Assembly (NCBI GenBank): GCA_002753185.1
Contig: PDZX01000004.1
Location: 1 to 64,000 of the forward strand
Direction: 5' to 3'
DNA length: 64,000 nucleotides
Origin: Magnetococcales bacterium WMHbin3
GTDB lineage: Bacteria; Pseudomonadota; Magnetococcia; Magnetococcales; Magnetaquicoccaceae
Shown here: piece after piece, positions 12,435 through 21,053 of the stretch
How the letters are laid out: each line of letters begins with the position of its first letter
Position numbering within the stretch: the first letter of the stretch is position 1
The notes under the pieces: generated by a model
Told to the model about the DNA's origin: nothing
Database searches by the model: none
What the model saw: the letters and a program-made list of their open reading frames with translations, nothing else
Made by a program: the position numbers and the translations under genes

Positions 12435-13472
12435 ATGACGCACCATAGTACCGGAAAAACCCTGCTGCTGGGAATCGATCTGGGCACGGCTCGCACGGCG
12501 GCGGTGAGCAGCCGCCAACACCGCGTCCTGGTGAGTTCGGTGGTGGGGTATCCGAAAGACATCATCGGGGTGAAGATCCTCAATCGCACCCAGGTGATCG
12601 GCGCCGAGGCCATCGACCGGCGCGCCTATCTCGACCTGTACCACCCGTTGCAGGGTGGCGTGCTCAAGGAGGCCGGCGACAAGGAGCTGGAGGCGGCCCA
12701 CGAACTGCTGAAACACGTCATCGAACGGTGCGAACCCCGCGCCGGGGAGCGGATCCACGGCATCATCGGCGTGCCGGCCCGCGCCACGGCGGCCAACAAG
12801 GGACAACTGCTGAAAATCGCCGGCGAACTGATGGATGTCGCCATGGTGGTGTCGGAACCGTTCATGGTGGCCTACGGCCAGAACCGGCTCAACAACGCCA
12901 TCATCATCGACGTGGGCGCCGGGACCATCGACGTGTGCGCCATGCGTGGCGCCGTGCCGGGCACGGAGAATCAGGCGAGCATCCCGAAGGGGGGCGCCTA
13001 TATCGACCGGCTGCTGGAGTCGGCCATCCGGGACGCCTACTCCGGGGTGCATCTCGACCGCTATCTGGCCCAGGCCCTCAAGGAACGCTTCGCCTTCGTC
13101 GGTCAACCGGAACGCCGCGCGGTGGTGGGCATGCGGGTCAACGGCAAGCCCGTGGAACTGGATATCACCGATGCCGTGCGGGTCACCTGCGAGACCATTG
13201 TCTCGGACATCGTGGAACAGATCAAACAGATGGTGCTGCTGTTCGACCCGGTGAGTCAGGGCGAGGCGCTGCTCAATCTGGTGCTGGCGGGCGGCGGGTC
13301 GCGGATCCGGGGGCTGGGGCCGATGATCGAGGCCGGGCTGCGGGAGTACGGCGAGGCGCGGGTCACCCCGGTGGAGGATCCCGAATTCGCCGGGGCGTCC
13401 GGCGCCTTGAAACTGGCCACCGAACTGCCGCCGGAATACTGGGATCAGATCGGCGAGAAAGTGGGCGGTTGA
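12435..13472 (+). CDS. mamK: MamK-family magnetosome actin
   Basis: 345-residue bacterial actin closely resembling MamK, the filament that positions magnetosome chains. Phosphate-1 loop is LLLGIDLGTARTAAVS (10-25), followed by the MamK-typical SVVGYPKDIIG (35-45), VIGVP-like region IIGVPARATAANK (110-122), VVSEPFMVAYG (138-148), phosphate-2 loop IIIDVGAGTIDVC (156-168) and adenosine loop LAGGGSRIRG. E141 and D159 occupy the positions of the ATPase residues E143 and D161 of Magnetospirillum MamK. A strong SD (GGAGGAAGG) supports ATG 12435. The stop overlaps the ATG of a Sel1 gene (TGATG). No other mam gene is in the window, so this may be an extra copy outside the magnetosome cluster. A non-magnetosome MamK relative cannot be ruled out. 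Confidence 0.85.
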   Translation: MTHHSTGKTLLLGIDLGTARTAAVSSRQHRVLVSSVVGYPKDIIGVKILNRTQVIGAEAIDRRAYLDLYHPLQGGVLKEAGDKELEAAHELLKHVIERCEPRAGERIHGIIGVPARATAANKGQLLKIAGELMDVAMVVSEPFMVAYGQNRLNNAIIIDVGAGTIDVCAMRGAVPGTENQASIPKGGAYIDRLLESAIRDAYSGVHLDRYLAQALKERFAFVGQPERRAVVGMRVNGKPVELDITDAVRVTCETIVSDIVEQIKQMVLLFDPVSQGEALLNLVLAGGGSRIRGLGPMIEAGLREYGEARVTPVEDPEFAGASGALKLATELPPEYWDQIGEKVGG

Positions 13473-14164
13473 TGCCACGCGTCTGGTGGCTGGCGCTGTT
13501 GTCGCTCTGGCTGGTGGGCTGGTCTGACCGGCTCTTTGGCGCGGAGGTCGAATGGTTTCGTCTGGCGGCCCAGCGCGGCGATGTGGCGGCACAGACGGAA
13601 CTGGCGGCTATTTATTATTATGGGCTTGGCGTCCCCAAGAGTCCGGTAAAGGCGCTGTTTTGGTACCGGGAGGCGGCACGGCGGGGGGATGCCTTGGCCG
13701 GGTACAAGCTGGGGGTGATGTTCGAGGAGGGGGTGGGCACAGCGCGGGATCCGGCGGCGGCGGTGCAGTGGTATCGGCGGGTGGCAATGGCAAAACCCGT
13801 GGGCGGGGTGGACATCGTGGGTTGGTCGCGGTTGAAGCTGGGCTACATGTACCGGGACGGCCGGGGGGTTCAGGCCGACTTGGGGCGCAGCGAAGGGTGG
13901 TTTCGCCTGGCAGCGGAGATGGGCTACGTGGAGGCGCTCTACCGGCTGGGGGAGTCGCGCTTGCGGGCAGGGGATCGGCTGGTGGCGCTGGCGTGGTTCC
14001 TGCGGGCGGCGGCACGGGGGCATGGCGGCTCGTTCAATGCGCTCACCCGCTTGCAAAAGGAACTCTCCCCGGAACAGGTGAGTGCGGCAGAGGCCCTGGC
14101 CGCCCAACCCCTGCGAGAGAGTCAGGGGTCAGCCGCTCCGGACCAGAATTCGGCAAGCCCCTGA
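13472..14164 (+). CDS. Secreted Sel1-repeat protein coupled to mamK
   Basis: 230 residues with an N-terminal signal peptide (WWLALLSLWLVGWSDRLFG) and four Sel1-like repeats (about 25-185). The repeats show AAQRGDVAAQTELAAIYYYG, GVPKSPVKALFWYREAARRG and YMYRDGRGVQADL spacing. Sel1 solenoids are protein-protein interaction platforms. Its ATG overlaps the mamK stop (TGATG), indicating translational coupling. A secreted partner for a cytoplasmic actin is unexpected, so the link may be regulatory and not physical. The 3' end overlaps the convergent hemD by 43 bases. Confidence 0.85.
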   Translation: MPRVWWLALLSLWLVGWSDRLFGAEVEWFRLAAQRGDVAAQTELAAIYYYGLGVPKSPVKALFWYREAARRGDALAGYKLGVMFEEGVGTARDPAAAVQWYRRVAMAKPVGGVDIVGWSRLKLGYMYRDGRGVQADLGRSEGWFRLAAEMGYVEALYRLGESRLRAGDRLVALAWFLRAAARGHGGSFNALTRLQKELSPEQVSAAEALAAQPLRESQGSAAPDQNSASP

Positions 14165-14892
14165 AGAATCCCATCGGTGTCCGGTCGTGGGGCGATGACC
14201 GCCGGTTCCAGGCCATGCTCCCGCAGTGCCCGGGCGGTGAGGGGACTCAAGGCGGCCAGCACGGTTCCGGGCGCGAATGCCACTTCACCCATGGCCGCAA
14301 GAAAGGCCGTCACGGTTTTGGGGCTGAAGAAGAGCGCTGCGTCGATTTTTCGCCAATTGGCCACCACTTCGTCGGCAAGCATCTCCACGGGCACGGCGCG
14401 GTAAACCGGCACCACCTCGATTTTTTTGCCATGTTTTGTCAATTCGTTCACCAGTTCCTCGCGCCCCTCCTCGGCACGCGGGAATAAAAAAAACTCCCCT
14501 TCGGGATGCCACGTCAGGATTTCCTTTGCCAAGATTTCCCCCCCTTCGGGTTGGGCGGGGACCGTGACCCTCCAGCCCCGTTCCTCGAGAACCCGTGCCG
14601 TTTTCTTGCCCACCGCGAACAGGGGTGGCGGCTCCTGGTCCGCTGGCATGGCATCGGCGAACACCCGCGCGCCGTTGGCACTGGTGAGCACCACCCCGTC
14701 GAACCGGTCCAGATCGGCCATCGCCGCCATGAATGGCCGCAAATCCTCCACCGGCCGCACCACCAGCGCCGGGGCCAGCAGGGGGATGCCATTGGCGGCC
14801 CGCACCCGTTGCGCGCTCTCGCTGGCGCCGGGTTCGGGCCGGGTGATCAGAATCGTGCGGCCTTGCAGATCGAAAGGGGTCATTCGTTTCAC
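14122..14892 (-). CDS. hemD: Uroporphyrinogen-III synthase
   Basis: 256-residue enzyme that closes and inverts ring D of hydroxymethylbilane to give uroporphyrinogen III for heme and related tetrapyrroles. Family patterns include ILITRPEPGASE near the N terminus, VVLTSANGARVF, FAVGKKTARVL, VPVYRAVPVE, and the second-domain ALFFSPKTVTAFL. The start may be GTG 14892 or ATG 14883. hemD normally lies directly behind hemC; here hemC is on the same strand but 6.2 kb upstream, with an hddA-like gene on the other strand and a set of accessory genes between them. Confidence 0.9.
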   Translation of the reverse strand: MKRMTPFDLQGRTILITRPEPGASESAQRVRAANGIPLLAPALVVRPVEDLRPFMAAMADLDRFDGVVLTSANGARVFADAMPADQEPPPLFAVGKKTARVLEERGWRVTVPAQPEGGEILAKEILTWHPEGEFFLFPRAEEGREELVNELTKHGKKIEVVPVYRAVPVEMLADEVVANWRKIDAALFFSPKTVTAFLAAMGEVAFAPGTVLAALSPLTARALREHGLEPAVIAPRPDTDGILQGLAEFWSGAADP

Positions 14893-14977
14893 TCACGCGC
14901 TTGTTTCCGTTTTTGCCGCCATGCTACCATGCCGTGCGTCACCAACAACAGATCCGGATCGAAAGAGAGCGCGCGCC

Positions 14978-15952
14978 ATGGTCATCACACGAACCCCCTT
15001 CCGGGTCAGCTTCGCCGGCGGCGGCAGCGACATGCGGGAGTATTATGGCCGGCGTCCCTACGGCGCGGTGGTGAGCGCCGCGATCCGGCATTATATGTAT
15101 ATCGTCATTCATCCCTATTTTCATGACAAGATCCGCATCAAGTACGCCCAGACCGAGGATGTCGCCACCATCGACGAGATCCGCCATCCCATTGTGCGCG
15201 AGGCCCTGCGCAAGGTGGAGATCGGCACCGGCATCGAGATCGCCTCTTTCGCCGATGTCCCCGCCGGCACCGGCCTGGGTTCCTCCAGTACCTTCACCGT
15301 GGGGTTGCTGCATGCCCTGTACGCCTTCAAGGGCCAGTCCGTCACCAGGGAGCAATTGGCAAAAGAGGCGTGCATGATCGAGATCGACATTCTCGGCGAA
15401 CCCATCGGCAAGCAGGACCAGTACGCCGCTGCCCTGGGGGGCATGAATTATCTGCGTTTCAATCCCGACGAATCCGTCGATGCCGCTCCCGTCTCCCTGG
15501 ATTTGCGGGGTCGCGGTCTGCTGGAGGAGCGTTTGCGGCTCTATTACGTGGGAGGCGACCGTTCGGCGAGCGCCATATTATCCGAGCAGAAGAAACAACT
15601 GCAACGCACCGACGCCACCGCCCTGGACCGCATGGTGGCCCTGGCCGACGACCTGCGTCAGAGTTTTCACCAGTGGGAGGTGGATGCCCTGGGTGACAAC
15701 CTGCGCCGGGGCTGGGAGTTGAAACAGCAGTTGGCGCAAGGGATCGGCAATCCCCACATCAACGGCCTGATGGAGCGTGCCCTCCGTTGCGGGGCCAGCG
15801 GCGGCAAACTCCTGGGCGCGGGTGGCACCGGTTTTCTGCTCCTCTACGCCCACGACCACGCCCCGATCATGCGGGAACTGGGCTGCCGCACCCTGCCGTT
15901 TCGCATCGACCTGGAGGGCAGTCAGGTGATCGAGCCGTTTGCGGCGCGTTGA
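14978..15952 (+). CDS. hddA: GHMP kinase, D-glycero-D-manno-heptose 7-phosphate kinase family
   Basis: 324-residue GHMP-superfamily kinase. The N terminus ITRTPFRVSFAGGGSDM is the HddA-type sugar-phosphate pocket, the ATP loop is PAGTGLGSSSTFTVG (about 94-108), and the third motif is GASGGKLLGAGGTGFLL (about 270-286). HddA phosphorylates D-glycero-alpha-D-manno-heptose 7-phosphate toward GDP-heptose for surface glycans. The usual partners (gmhA, gmhB, hddC) are not adjacent, so the exact sugar is uncertain. GAGAG lies 11 bases before ATG 14978; the frame is open further upstream but that part opposes hemD. Confidence 0.8.
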   Translation: MVITRTPFRVSFAGGGSDMREYYGRRPYGAVVSAAIRHYMYIVIHPYFHDKIRIKYAQTEDVATIDEIRHPIVREALRKVEIGTGIEIASFADVPAGTGLGSSSTFTVGLLHALYAFKGQSVTREQLAKEACMIEIDILGEPIGKQDQYAAALGGMNYLRFNPDESVDAAPVSLDLRGRGLLEERLRLYYVGGDRSASAILSEQKKQLQRTDATALDRMVALADDLRQSFHQWEVDALGDNLRRGWELKQQLAQGIGNPHINGLMERALRCGASGGKLLGAGGTGFLLLYAHDHAPIMRELGCRTLPFRIDLEGSQVIEPFAAR

Positions 15953-15970
15953 GCGCGTGATGCGTGAACC

Positions 15971-16135
15971 TTATCCCGGCTTGTGTGCCTGTTTGTAAGC
16001 CTTCAGGACAGAGTTGATCCGCGTCTGATATCCGTGTCCCATGTCCCGGAACCAGTCCAGAACATCGGCATCGAGTCGCAGGGTGACCTGTCTTTTTGTC
16101 TGGGTGGGCGGCAATCCCCGTTTCATAATCATCAT
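15971..16135 (-). CDS. BrnA-like antitoxin (DUF4415), no toxin found beside it
   Basis: 54-residue protein beginning with clustered ATG codons (16135, 16132, 16126). It carries the BrnA/DUF4415 pattern: QVTLRLDADVLDWF followed by GYQTRINSVLKAY, a ribbon-helix-helix DNA-binding fold. BrnA normally neutralises the BrnT ribonuclease encoded immediately upstream; no BrnT is visible. Instead it starts 3 bases after the stop of the unknown gene at 16139-16900, so it may regulate that operon. It is short compared with typical BrnA (about 80-100 residues), so it may be a reduced or solitary member. Confidence 0.7.
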   Translation of the reverse strand: MMIMKRGLPPTQTKRQVTLRLDADVLDWFRDMGHGYQTRINSVLKAYKQAHKPG

Positions 16136-16138
16136 TTT

Positions 16139-16900
16139 TCACAAGAGATCGGAATCAAGAGGATCTCCTATCATGTAATTAAAATTACTTTCTCCGCACG
16201 ACTTCATTAACTGATTGATCACACGTTGCACTTTATATTGATCATCATTTGGTCCTGCAATATAGAAAGGCTTTCCATTGTGCCCATACTCAAAATCGTT
16301 TTGGCAAAGCGAACTGTCTACATCCTTTATCAGCAAGCTGGAGACCTGATATTCAGAATGTGGCTGAAATCCAATTTTTCTTGCATATTCAATACCGCCT
16401 TCAATCAGCTTTTTGGCGCAAGTTGGGTGAAAATGCTCGATGTTAAATCTTTCAGTAATATTTTCAATCATTTCTCTGTATTTGTAGGGGTCTGTGATTG
16501 TGTAAAATGTATCCTTGACCCCAAGGCAAAAAATATCCAACATAAACATGCTGCTTGCCATGCGGCCATCCGACATTTTTCTGCTGATGAAAATTTGACC
16601 AATACCGCTGCTTTTCATTTCCTCGGGAGTAAAAAAGCATTCGTGGATTGGGGATTGCATGGCAACCGCAAGTTCCCTGGCGCCAGACAACAAACCAGAA
16701 AAGCTATTTTTTTGCTCTCTTTTGTTCTGTCTTGCGCGTTTTTTCTGTCTCATTGCTTGATTGATCGCCATTTCAAGACTCTTCTGGGTAGCAGGATCGG
16801 GAATCGTAATTAAAAAATTAAAAGGGATTTGGAAATCTCTCAGGCTGGTCAGGAATGCCTTCCAGGTAGATCGCTTGATGTTCATGGCCGCGATAGGCAT
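16139..16900 (-). CDS. Conserved hypothetical protein, AT-rich
   Basis: 253 residues from ATG 16900; ATG 16885 or ATG 16771 (after AGAAGAG, avoiding the overlap with the upstream gene) are also possible. A lysine/arginine-rich helix (QKKRARQNKREQKN, about 50-65) precedes a globular part. That part has PIHECFFTPEEM, a FMLDIFCLGVKDTFY segment and KKLIEGGIEYARKIGFQPHSEY, ending in GKPFYIAGPNDD. I recall similar unannotated proteins with an FLID-CLGVKD core and a C-terminal FYI-GP-DD, but know no function. Codon use is AT-rich compared with flanking hemD and hddA, suggesting transfer. It forms an overlapping operon with the genes at 16818-17741 and 15971-16135. Confidence 0.65.
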   Translation of the reverse strand: MPIAAMNIKRSTWKAFLTSLRDFQIPFNFLITIPDPATQKSLEMAINQAMRQKKRARQNKREQKNSFSGLLSGARELAVAMQSPIHECFFTPEEMKSSGIGQIFISRKMSDGRMASSMFMLDIFCLGVKDTFYTITDPYKYREMIENITERFNIEHFHPTCAKKLIEGGIEYARKIGFQPHSEYQVSSLLIKDVDSSLCQNDFEYGHNGKPFYIAGPNDDQYKVQRVINQLMKSCGESNFNYMIGDPLDSDLL

Positions 16901-17741
16901 TCAATATAAAATTATTCCAATAATTAACTCTCAGCCCATATTTAAAAAGCAGCTCCTTGGACTCGTTCAATGTCCTTGGCCCCTTCCGGGTGACTTTCTG
17001 CACGGCACGATTTATAAAATTCGCCCATTCGCTCTTTGTGTCGAGCAACACATAGGGAGTGGTAAATGCCACAAAGTGATCGTCAATACCAGGCAGGGGC
17101 GGCATTAACCGGACAAGCCAGAGCTGTGACTCCCTCCCTTGATATCGTGATCCAACATGGCATGCGTACATCTTGTCATCCACAAGATCCCGCAATAGAA
17201 CCAAGGAACCTTGATGTCCGCAATGTTCGTAGATTCCCATCCTCGAACAAGCCATCGCTTGCACGACCTCACGCATCTCACCCAGACCAAGGACCGGTTC
17301 CCATTCCTTGATGCATGAGCCAATGGTTTCCCGATGCGATCCGAATTGAAGATCAAAAAAGGCCCAACAAGTAAAATGGCTATTGGTCAATGGACTGAAT
17401 GGCGGGCCAGACGGCATGTATTTATCTTGTGCCTCTCCAGCAATCTTCGCGAATGGCGTCAATTCAGGAAAGGTTGAGACAACTTCCACGATCACGGAAA
17501 CCAGATTCTGTGTTGTAACATAGAGTGCATGGAGAGGATCGTAACCCTTTTCGATCAATTCCATAACACCTTTTACGCTTTTTATCAAATCATCGGTATT
17601 TTGTTTATTGTCTAAATGGCTGGAAAAGTCGATGACCTTTCTCTCCCAAACTGGCGCTTTCAGCACCTTTGCCATGATACGTTGCGCGATTCTTGCCATG
17701 TTTTTTTTCGATATTGTTTGAATGTTGGTGGGCAGCTTCAC
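16818..17741 (-). CDS. Hypothetical protein, AT-rich
   Basis: 307 residues from GTG 17741 (ATG 17699 is an alternative 14 residues later). It contains a helical N-terminal half and a central region with cysteines and histidines (SHFTCWAFFD, YEHCGHQGSLVLLRDLVDD) and a C-terminal part ending in HQAIYLEGIPDQPERF. No signal peptide, transmembrane segment or catalytic motif is recognised. It overlaps the downstream unknown gene by 83 bases, lies 54 bases after rqlI, and shares the AT-rich composition of its neighbour, so the unknown genes probably arrived as a unit. A role beside the RqlHI pair is possible but unproven. Confidence 0.6.
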   Translation of the reverse strand: MKLPTNIQTISKKNMARIAQRIMAKVLKAPVWERKVIDFSSHLDNKQNTDDLIKSVKGVMELIEKGYDPLHALYVTTQNLVSVIVEVVSTFPELTPFAKIAGEAQDKYMPSGPPFSPLTNSHFTCWAFFDLQFGSHRETIGSCIKEWEPVLGLGEMREVVQAMACSRMGIYEHCGHQGSLVLLRDLVDDKMYACHVGSRYQGRESQLWLVRLMPPLPGIDDHFVAFTTPYVLLDTKSEWANFINRAVQKVTRKGPRTLNESKELLFKYGLRVNYWNNFILNAYRGHEHQAIYLEGIPDQPERFPNPF

Positions 17742-17795
17742 TCCAGTATTCCAATCTACATCGGCCAGGCAACGAGATCAAGTCCTTGATGCCAA

Positions 17796-18974
17796 TCAAT
17801 CGAACAACCCCTTCTGCCTGATGGCATAAGTGGCCGGTTTTCTGGCGCGCATTTCCAATACTCCCTCCTCCATGAGGCGTTGCAGCCACACCTTTGCTTG
17901 TGCAAGCGATACCTCCAACGCCTTGGCGACCTCGCCATCACGCATGGGTTTTTGCAATAGTTGCTGAATCCGTTGACTAATATTATTAAAATCATTCGGT
18001 GGATCTGCTGTTTCTGGCGGCGGCACGGGTTCATGGGAACTGGAGAAAAGCGCCTGGAAGGCGGCCTCGTCTTGCGGGTCCGGCCAGACCAACGCCCCTT
18101 TCTGGCGCAAACCATCCAGACCAGGCGAGGGCTTCGCCGTGGCGCGTGCATAGACGGGGACACAACGGTATCTTTCCAATTGCTCCACCGCTCCGGCCCA
18201 GGTGCCGCCTTTGTCGAGATCCGACTGGACCACCAGGGCGGCTTCGGCCAGGGAATAAATCAACTTGTTGCGCTGCATGGCGCTGCCGACATGAAACCCG
18301 GCGACCGGATCATACGGGGAGATCAGCACCAGACGGCCCTCCAGCAACGGATGGCGATACTCGCGTTGCAGGGCGGCCCGTTCCAGGCTGTCCGCCAATA
18401 CCCCACAAACGTTTCCTCCCGCCTCCAGGGCGCCAAACATGGCGGCCTGGTCGATCCCCCTGGCCCCTCCGGAGATGAGCGTCTTGCCGAAACGGGCCGC
18501 AAGCCGGGCAACGGATGCCGTGTATTTTACCAATTCATCGTCCACCTGACGGGAACCCACCACGGCCAAACCACCTTTTCCCAGCAACCCGATATCGCCA
18601 CAGCCATAAAGCACGGCAGGCGAATCCTCTTTCAGGTGCGCTTTCAATTGGCGGGGATAGCTGGCGTCGGCACGGCTGATCACCCATATGGACCGCGTCC
18701 GCCAGTGATCGACAACCTGAGCCAACAACAGGCCGCGCGCCAACAGACGGTGCAAGCGGTTCTCATCGATGATCGGGTGGCAGGCATGCAAAAGTTCCGC
18801 CGCGTCCGGGGCGATGAGGTCGGCGGGTTGGCGCTGCAACTCGCGCAGATGACGGGCGAGGCGCTTGTATTCGCCAGGCGTGAGCCGTTCGGAGCAGGGA
18901 GGGATGCCTCTGGCCAGAAGGGGCGATGTCAGCAACAGGATCGCCTGAGTATTGAACGAAAGGTGGGGTGTCAT
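17796..18974 (-). CDS. rqlI: DprA-like protein RqlI
   Basis: 392-residue Rossmann-fold protein of the DprA/Smf family. It has an N-terminal helical region, the DprA core ([57 protein letters not shown]) and a C-terminal winged helix (about 330-392, [20 protein letters not shown]). DprA loads RecA on single-stranded DNA. The RqlI branch is known to be genetically linked to the RecQ-PRTase helicase RqlH, and DprA-like ShosA is the antitoxin of a PRTase toxin in the ShosTA defence system. The ATG overlaps the rqlH stop (TGATG), confirming co-translation. It looks intact, unlike its helicase partner. Confidence 0.85.
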   Translation of the reverse strand: MTPHLSFNTQAILLLTSPLLARGIPPCSERLTPGEYKRLARHLRELQRQPADLIAPDAAELLHACHPIIDENRLHRLLARGLLLAQVVDHWRTRSIWVISRADASYPRQLKAHLKEDSPAVLYGCGDIGLLGKGGLAVVGSRQVDDELVKYTASVARLAARFGKTLISGGARGIDQAAMFGALEAGGNVCGVLADSLERAALQREYRHPLLEGRLVLISPYDPVAGFHVGSAMQRNKLIYSLAEAALVVQSDLDKGGTWAGAVEQLERYRCVPVYARATAKPSPGLDGLRQKGALVWPDPQDEAAFQALFSSSHEPVPPPETADPPNDFNNISQRIQQLLQKPMRDGEVAKALEVSLAQAKVWLQRLMEEGVLEMRARKPATYAIRQKGLFD

Positions 18975-21052
18975 CAACCATGTCTCATTTTGGCAAGGGC
19001 CAGCGGCCAGACCTCCCCGCTGCCGGCAGCGCGCAACAGCCAGGCGCATACCGTCAACGTCCAGCGTGAATCGACCATGTCATCGATCAGCAGCACCGGG
19101 CCATGCGGCACGGTCACGCGTTTTTCGATCACCAGCGAGCCATCGACGTTGCGCGCCTGTTGGATGCTGTTGGCCATGGTTTTTTGTTCCGGTCTTTCAC
19201 CACGCTGCACGATCACCCCATGAAACGGCAGACCCAACGCGCCCGCCAGACGCCGCGCGAAGCCCGGAACCAGCTCCGGATGGCGCAAGGAAGGCAGGCA
19301 TGTCACCCAGGCCGGGGCAGGCTGGGGATTCCATTCGCGAATCATCGTGACACAGGCCTCAATCAGCGCATCGGCAAAAAAACCCTCTTGATACTTGCCG
19401 TTCCGGACCAGAACGCCCCAACCGTCATCCCCCCAAAACGACAGCGCCCTGCCTGTCTGAGCCTGACGTTCGGGCGGAATGAGTCCCTTGACCCCATAGA
19501 CAGGCATGCCACCCGCTGGCCATTGCCTGCGTGGCCAGAAGGGCAGGCCGCCGCGACGCAGAAAGGCAACCGCCATTTGCACCAGCCCGGCATCGACGGC
19601 CGTGGGCAGCGGGGGCAGGCCAGGTCCGGTGACCACGCCGGGGTCGCCGTCCAGCGCCTGGATCAAAAAACCCATGTGCGCGCCAAATGGTAGATGAACA
19701 TATTTTTGCATTTGCTGCTGCTCGTCCCGGCGCAGCGAGGTGAGCCTTTCCGCCCGCTCCCAGAAGGCGTTGCTCAATGGCGTGGGCGCGAGCTGCCACT
19801 TGCTGCCCAGCTTGACGATGGGGGAGGGGGCTTCGAGCGCGAGCAACGCCATGGTCTTTTCGATACGCCCACTACTGACGTTGACGCGTCTCATCATTTC
19901 GGGGACGGACAGACCGTTCGGCTCGCTTTCGAGCGCCTCCAGGATCGCGGCGACCTCCCTGCGTGTCGGAAACGCGGACTGGATAAACCAATCCGTGATG
20001 TCGGTCTCTTCCCGACCGCTCAGCAGCACGCCGTAAGCTGCGTCCAACGCCCGCCCGGCGCGGCCCACCTGCTGGTAGTAGGCAACCACCGATCCCGGCG
20101 TCTGATAGTGGATGACGAACGCCAGATCGGGCTTGTCGTAGCCCATGCCCAACGCCGTGGTGGCCACCAGCGCCTTGATCCGATTGTCCAGCAGCGCCTC
20201 CTCCAATTCCACGCGACCGTAACCGGTATCGCTGGTGTATGCCTCGACATTCAACCCCTGGGACTTCAGCCAGTCCGCCACCAGATAGGCGTCATGCACC
20301 GTGAGCGTGTAGATGATGCCACATCCCGGCAATGTGGCGAGTTGTTCCGCCAGCCAGGCGAGACGTTGCGCCTAGCCGGGCATGGAAATGGTCTGCAGGG
20401 TGAGCGATGCCCGCTCCAGGTCGCCCCGCGATACCTGGAGGTTCGGTCCAAGCACCTCTTGAAGGTCGGCCATCACGCGGTTGTTGGCCGTCGCCGTGGT
20501 GGCGAGGAGTCGCAGATTGGGCGGCAGTTCTCTCGCCATGCGTTCCAACAGCCGGTAGTGGGGCCGGAAGTCGTGGCCCCAGTCGGAGATGCAGTGCGCT
20601 TCGTCGATGACCAGCAGGGAAATGCGATCGGCGATCCTCGTCAGCACCTGAGTGCAAAAATAATCGTTTGCCAGGCGTTCCGGGGAGACCAGTAAAATAT
20701 CGATCACATCATCGGCCAGCAGCGTCTCGACATTGTTCCACTCCTCCCGGTTGTCGGAGTTGAACGTGGCGGCCCGCACCCCCATGCGTTCCGCGGCCGT
20801 GATCTGATTTCTCATCAATGCGAGCAGTGGCGAAATCAGCAGTGCCGGTCCCTTGCCCGCGTCACGCAACAGCCTGGTGGCGATGAAGTAGATGAAACTC
20901 TTGCCCCAGCCGGTCTTCCGCACCACCAGCAAGCGCCCTCTCCCCTCCACGATGTGGCGGATGGCCTCGATTTGACCTTCGTGAAACGTGGCGTTGTGAC
21001 GGCCAGTCCCGAGGCGAAGCAAGGCAAGCGCGCTGGCGTGGTCGTATGGCAC
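18974..21052 (-). pseudogene. rqlH: RqlH RecQ-like helicase with PRTase domain, interrupted by in-frame TAG
   Basis: One 693-codon frame interrupted only by TAG at codon 227 (20372-20374). The first part (21052-20372) has the RecQ-type helicase core: Walker A RKTGWGKSF, DEAH box VIDEAHCISDWGHDFRP, motif III TTATANN. The second part (20371-18974) continues in the same frame with the second RecA-like domain (GIIYTLTVHDA, ALVATTALGMGYDKPD, YYQQVGRAGR), then a winged helix and a C-terminal phosphoribosyltransferase domain with the PRPP loop [13 protein letters not shown]. This is the RqlH architecture described in mycobacteria. GTG 21052 follows the hemC stop by 1 base. A CAG-to-TAG transition would explain the stop. 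A separately made C-terminal half (from ATG 20332), readthrough or a sequence error are alternatives. Confidence 0.8.
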
Positions 21053-21053
21053 G

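Noticed and set aside
20372-20374. TAG in rqlH as pyrrolysine or selenocysteine-type recoding
   Set aside because: No supporting tRNA, insertion element or conserved readthrough context is visible; nonsense mutation or error is simpler.
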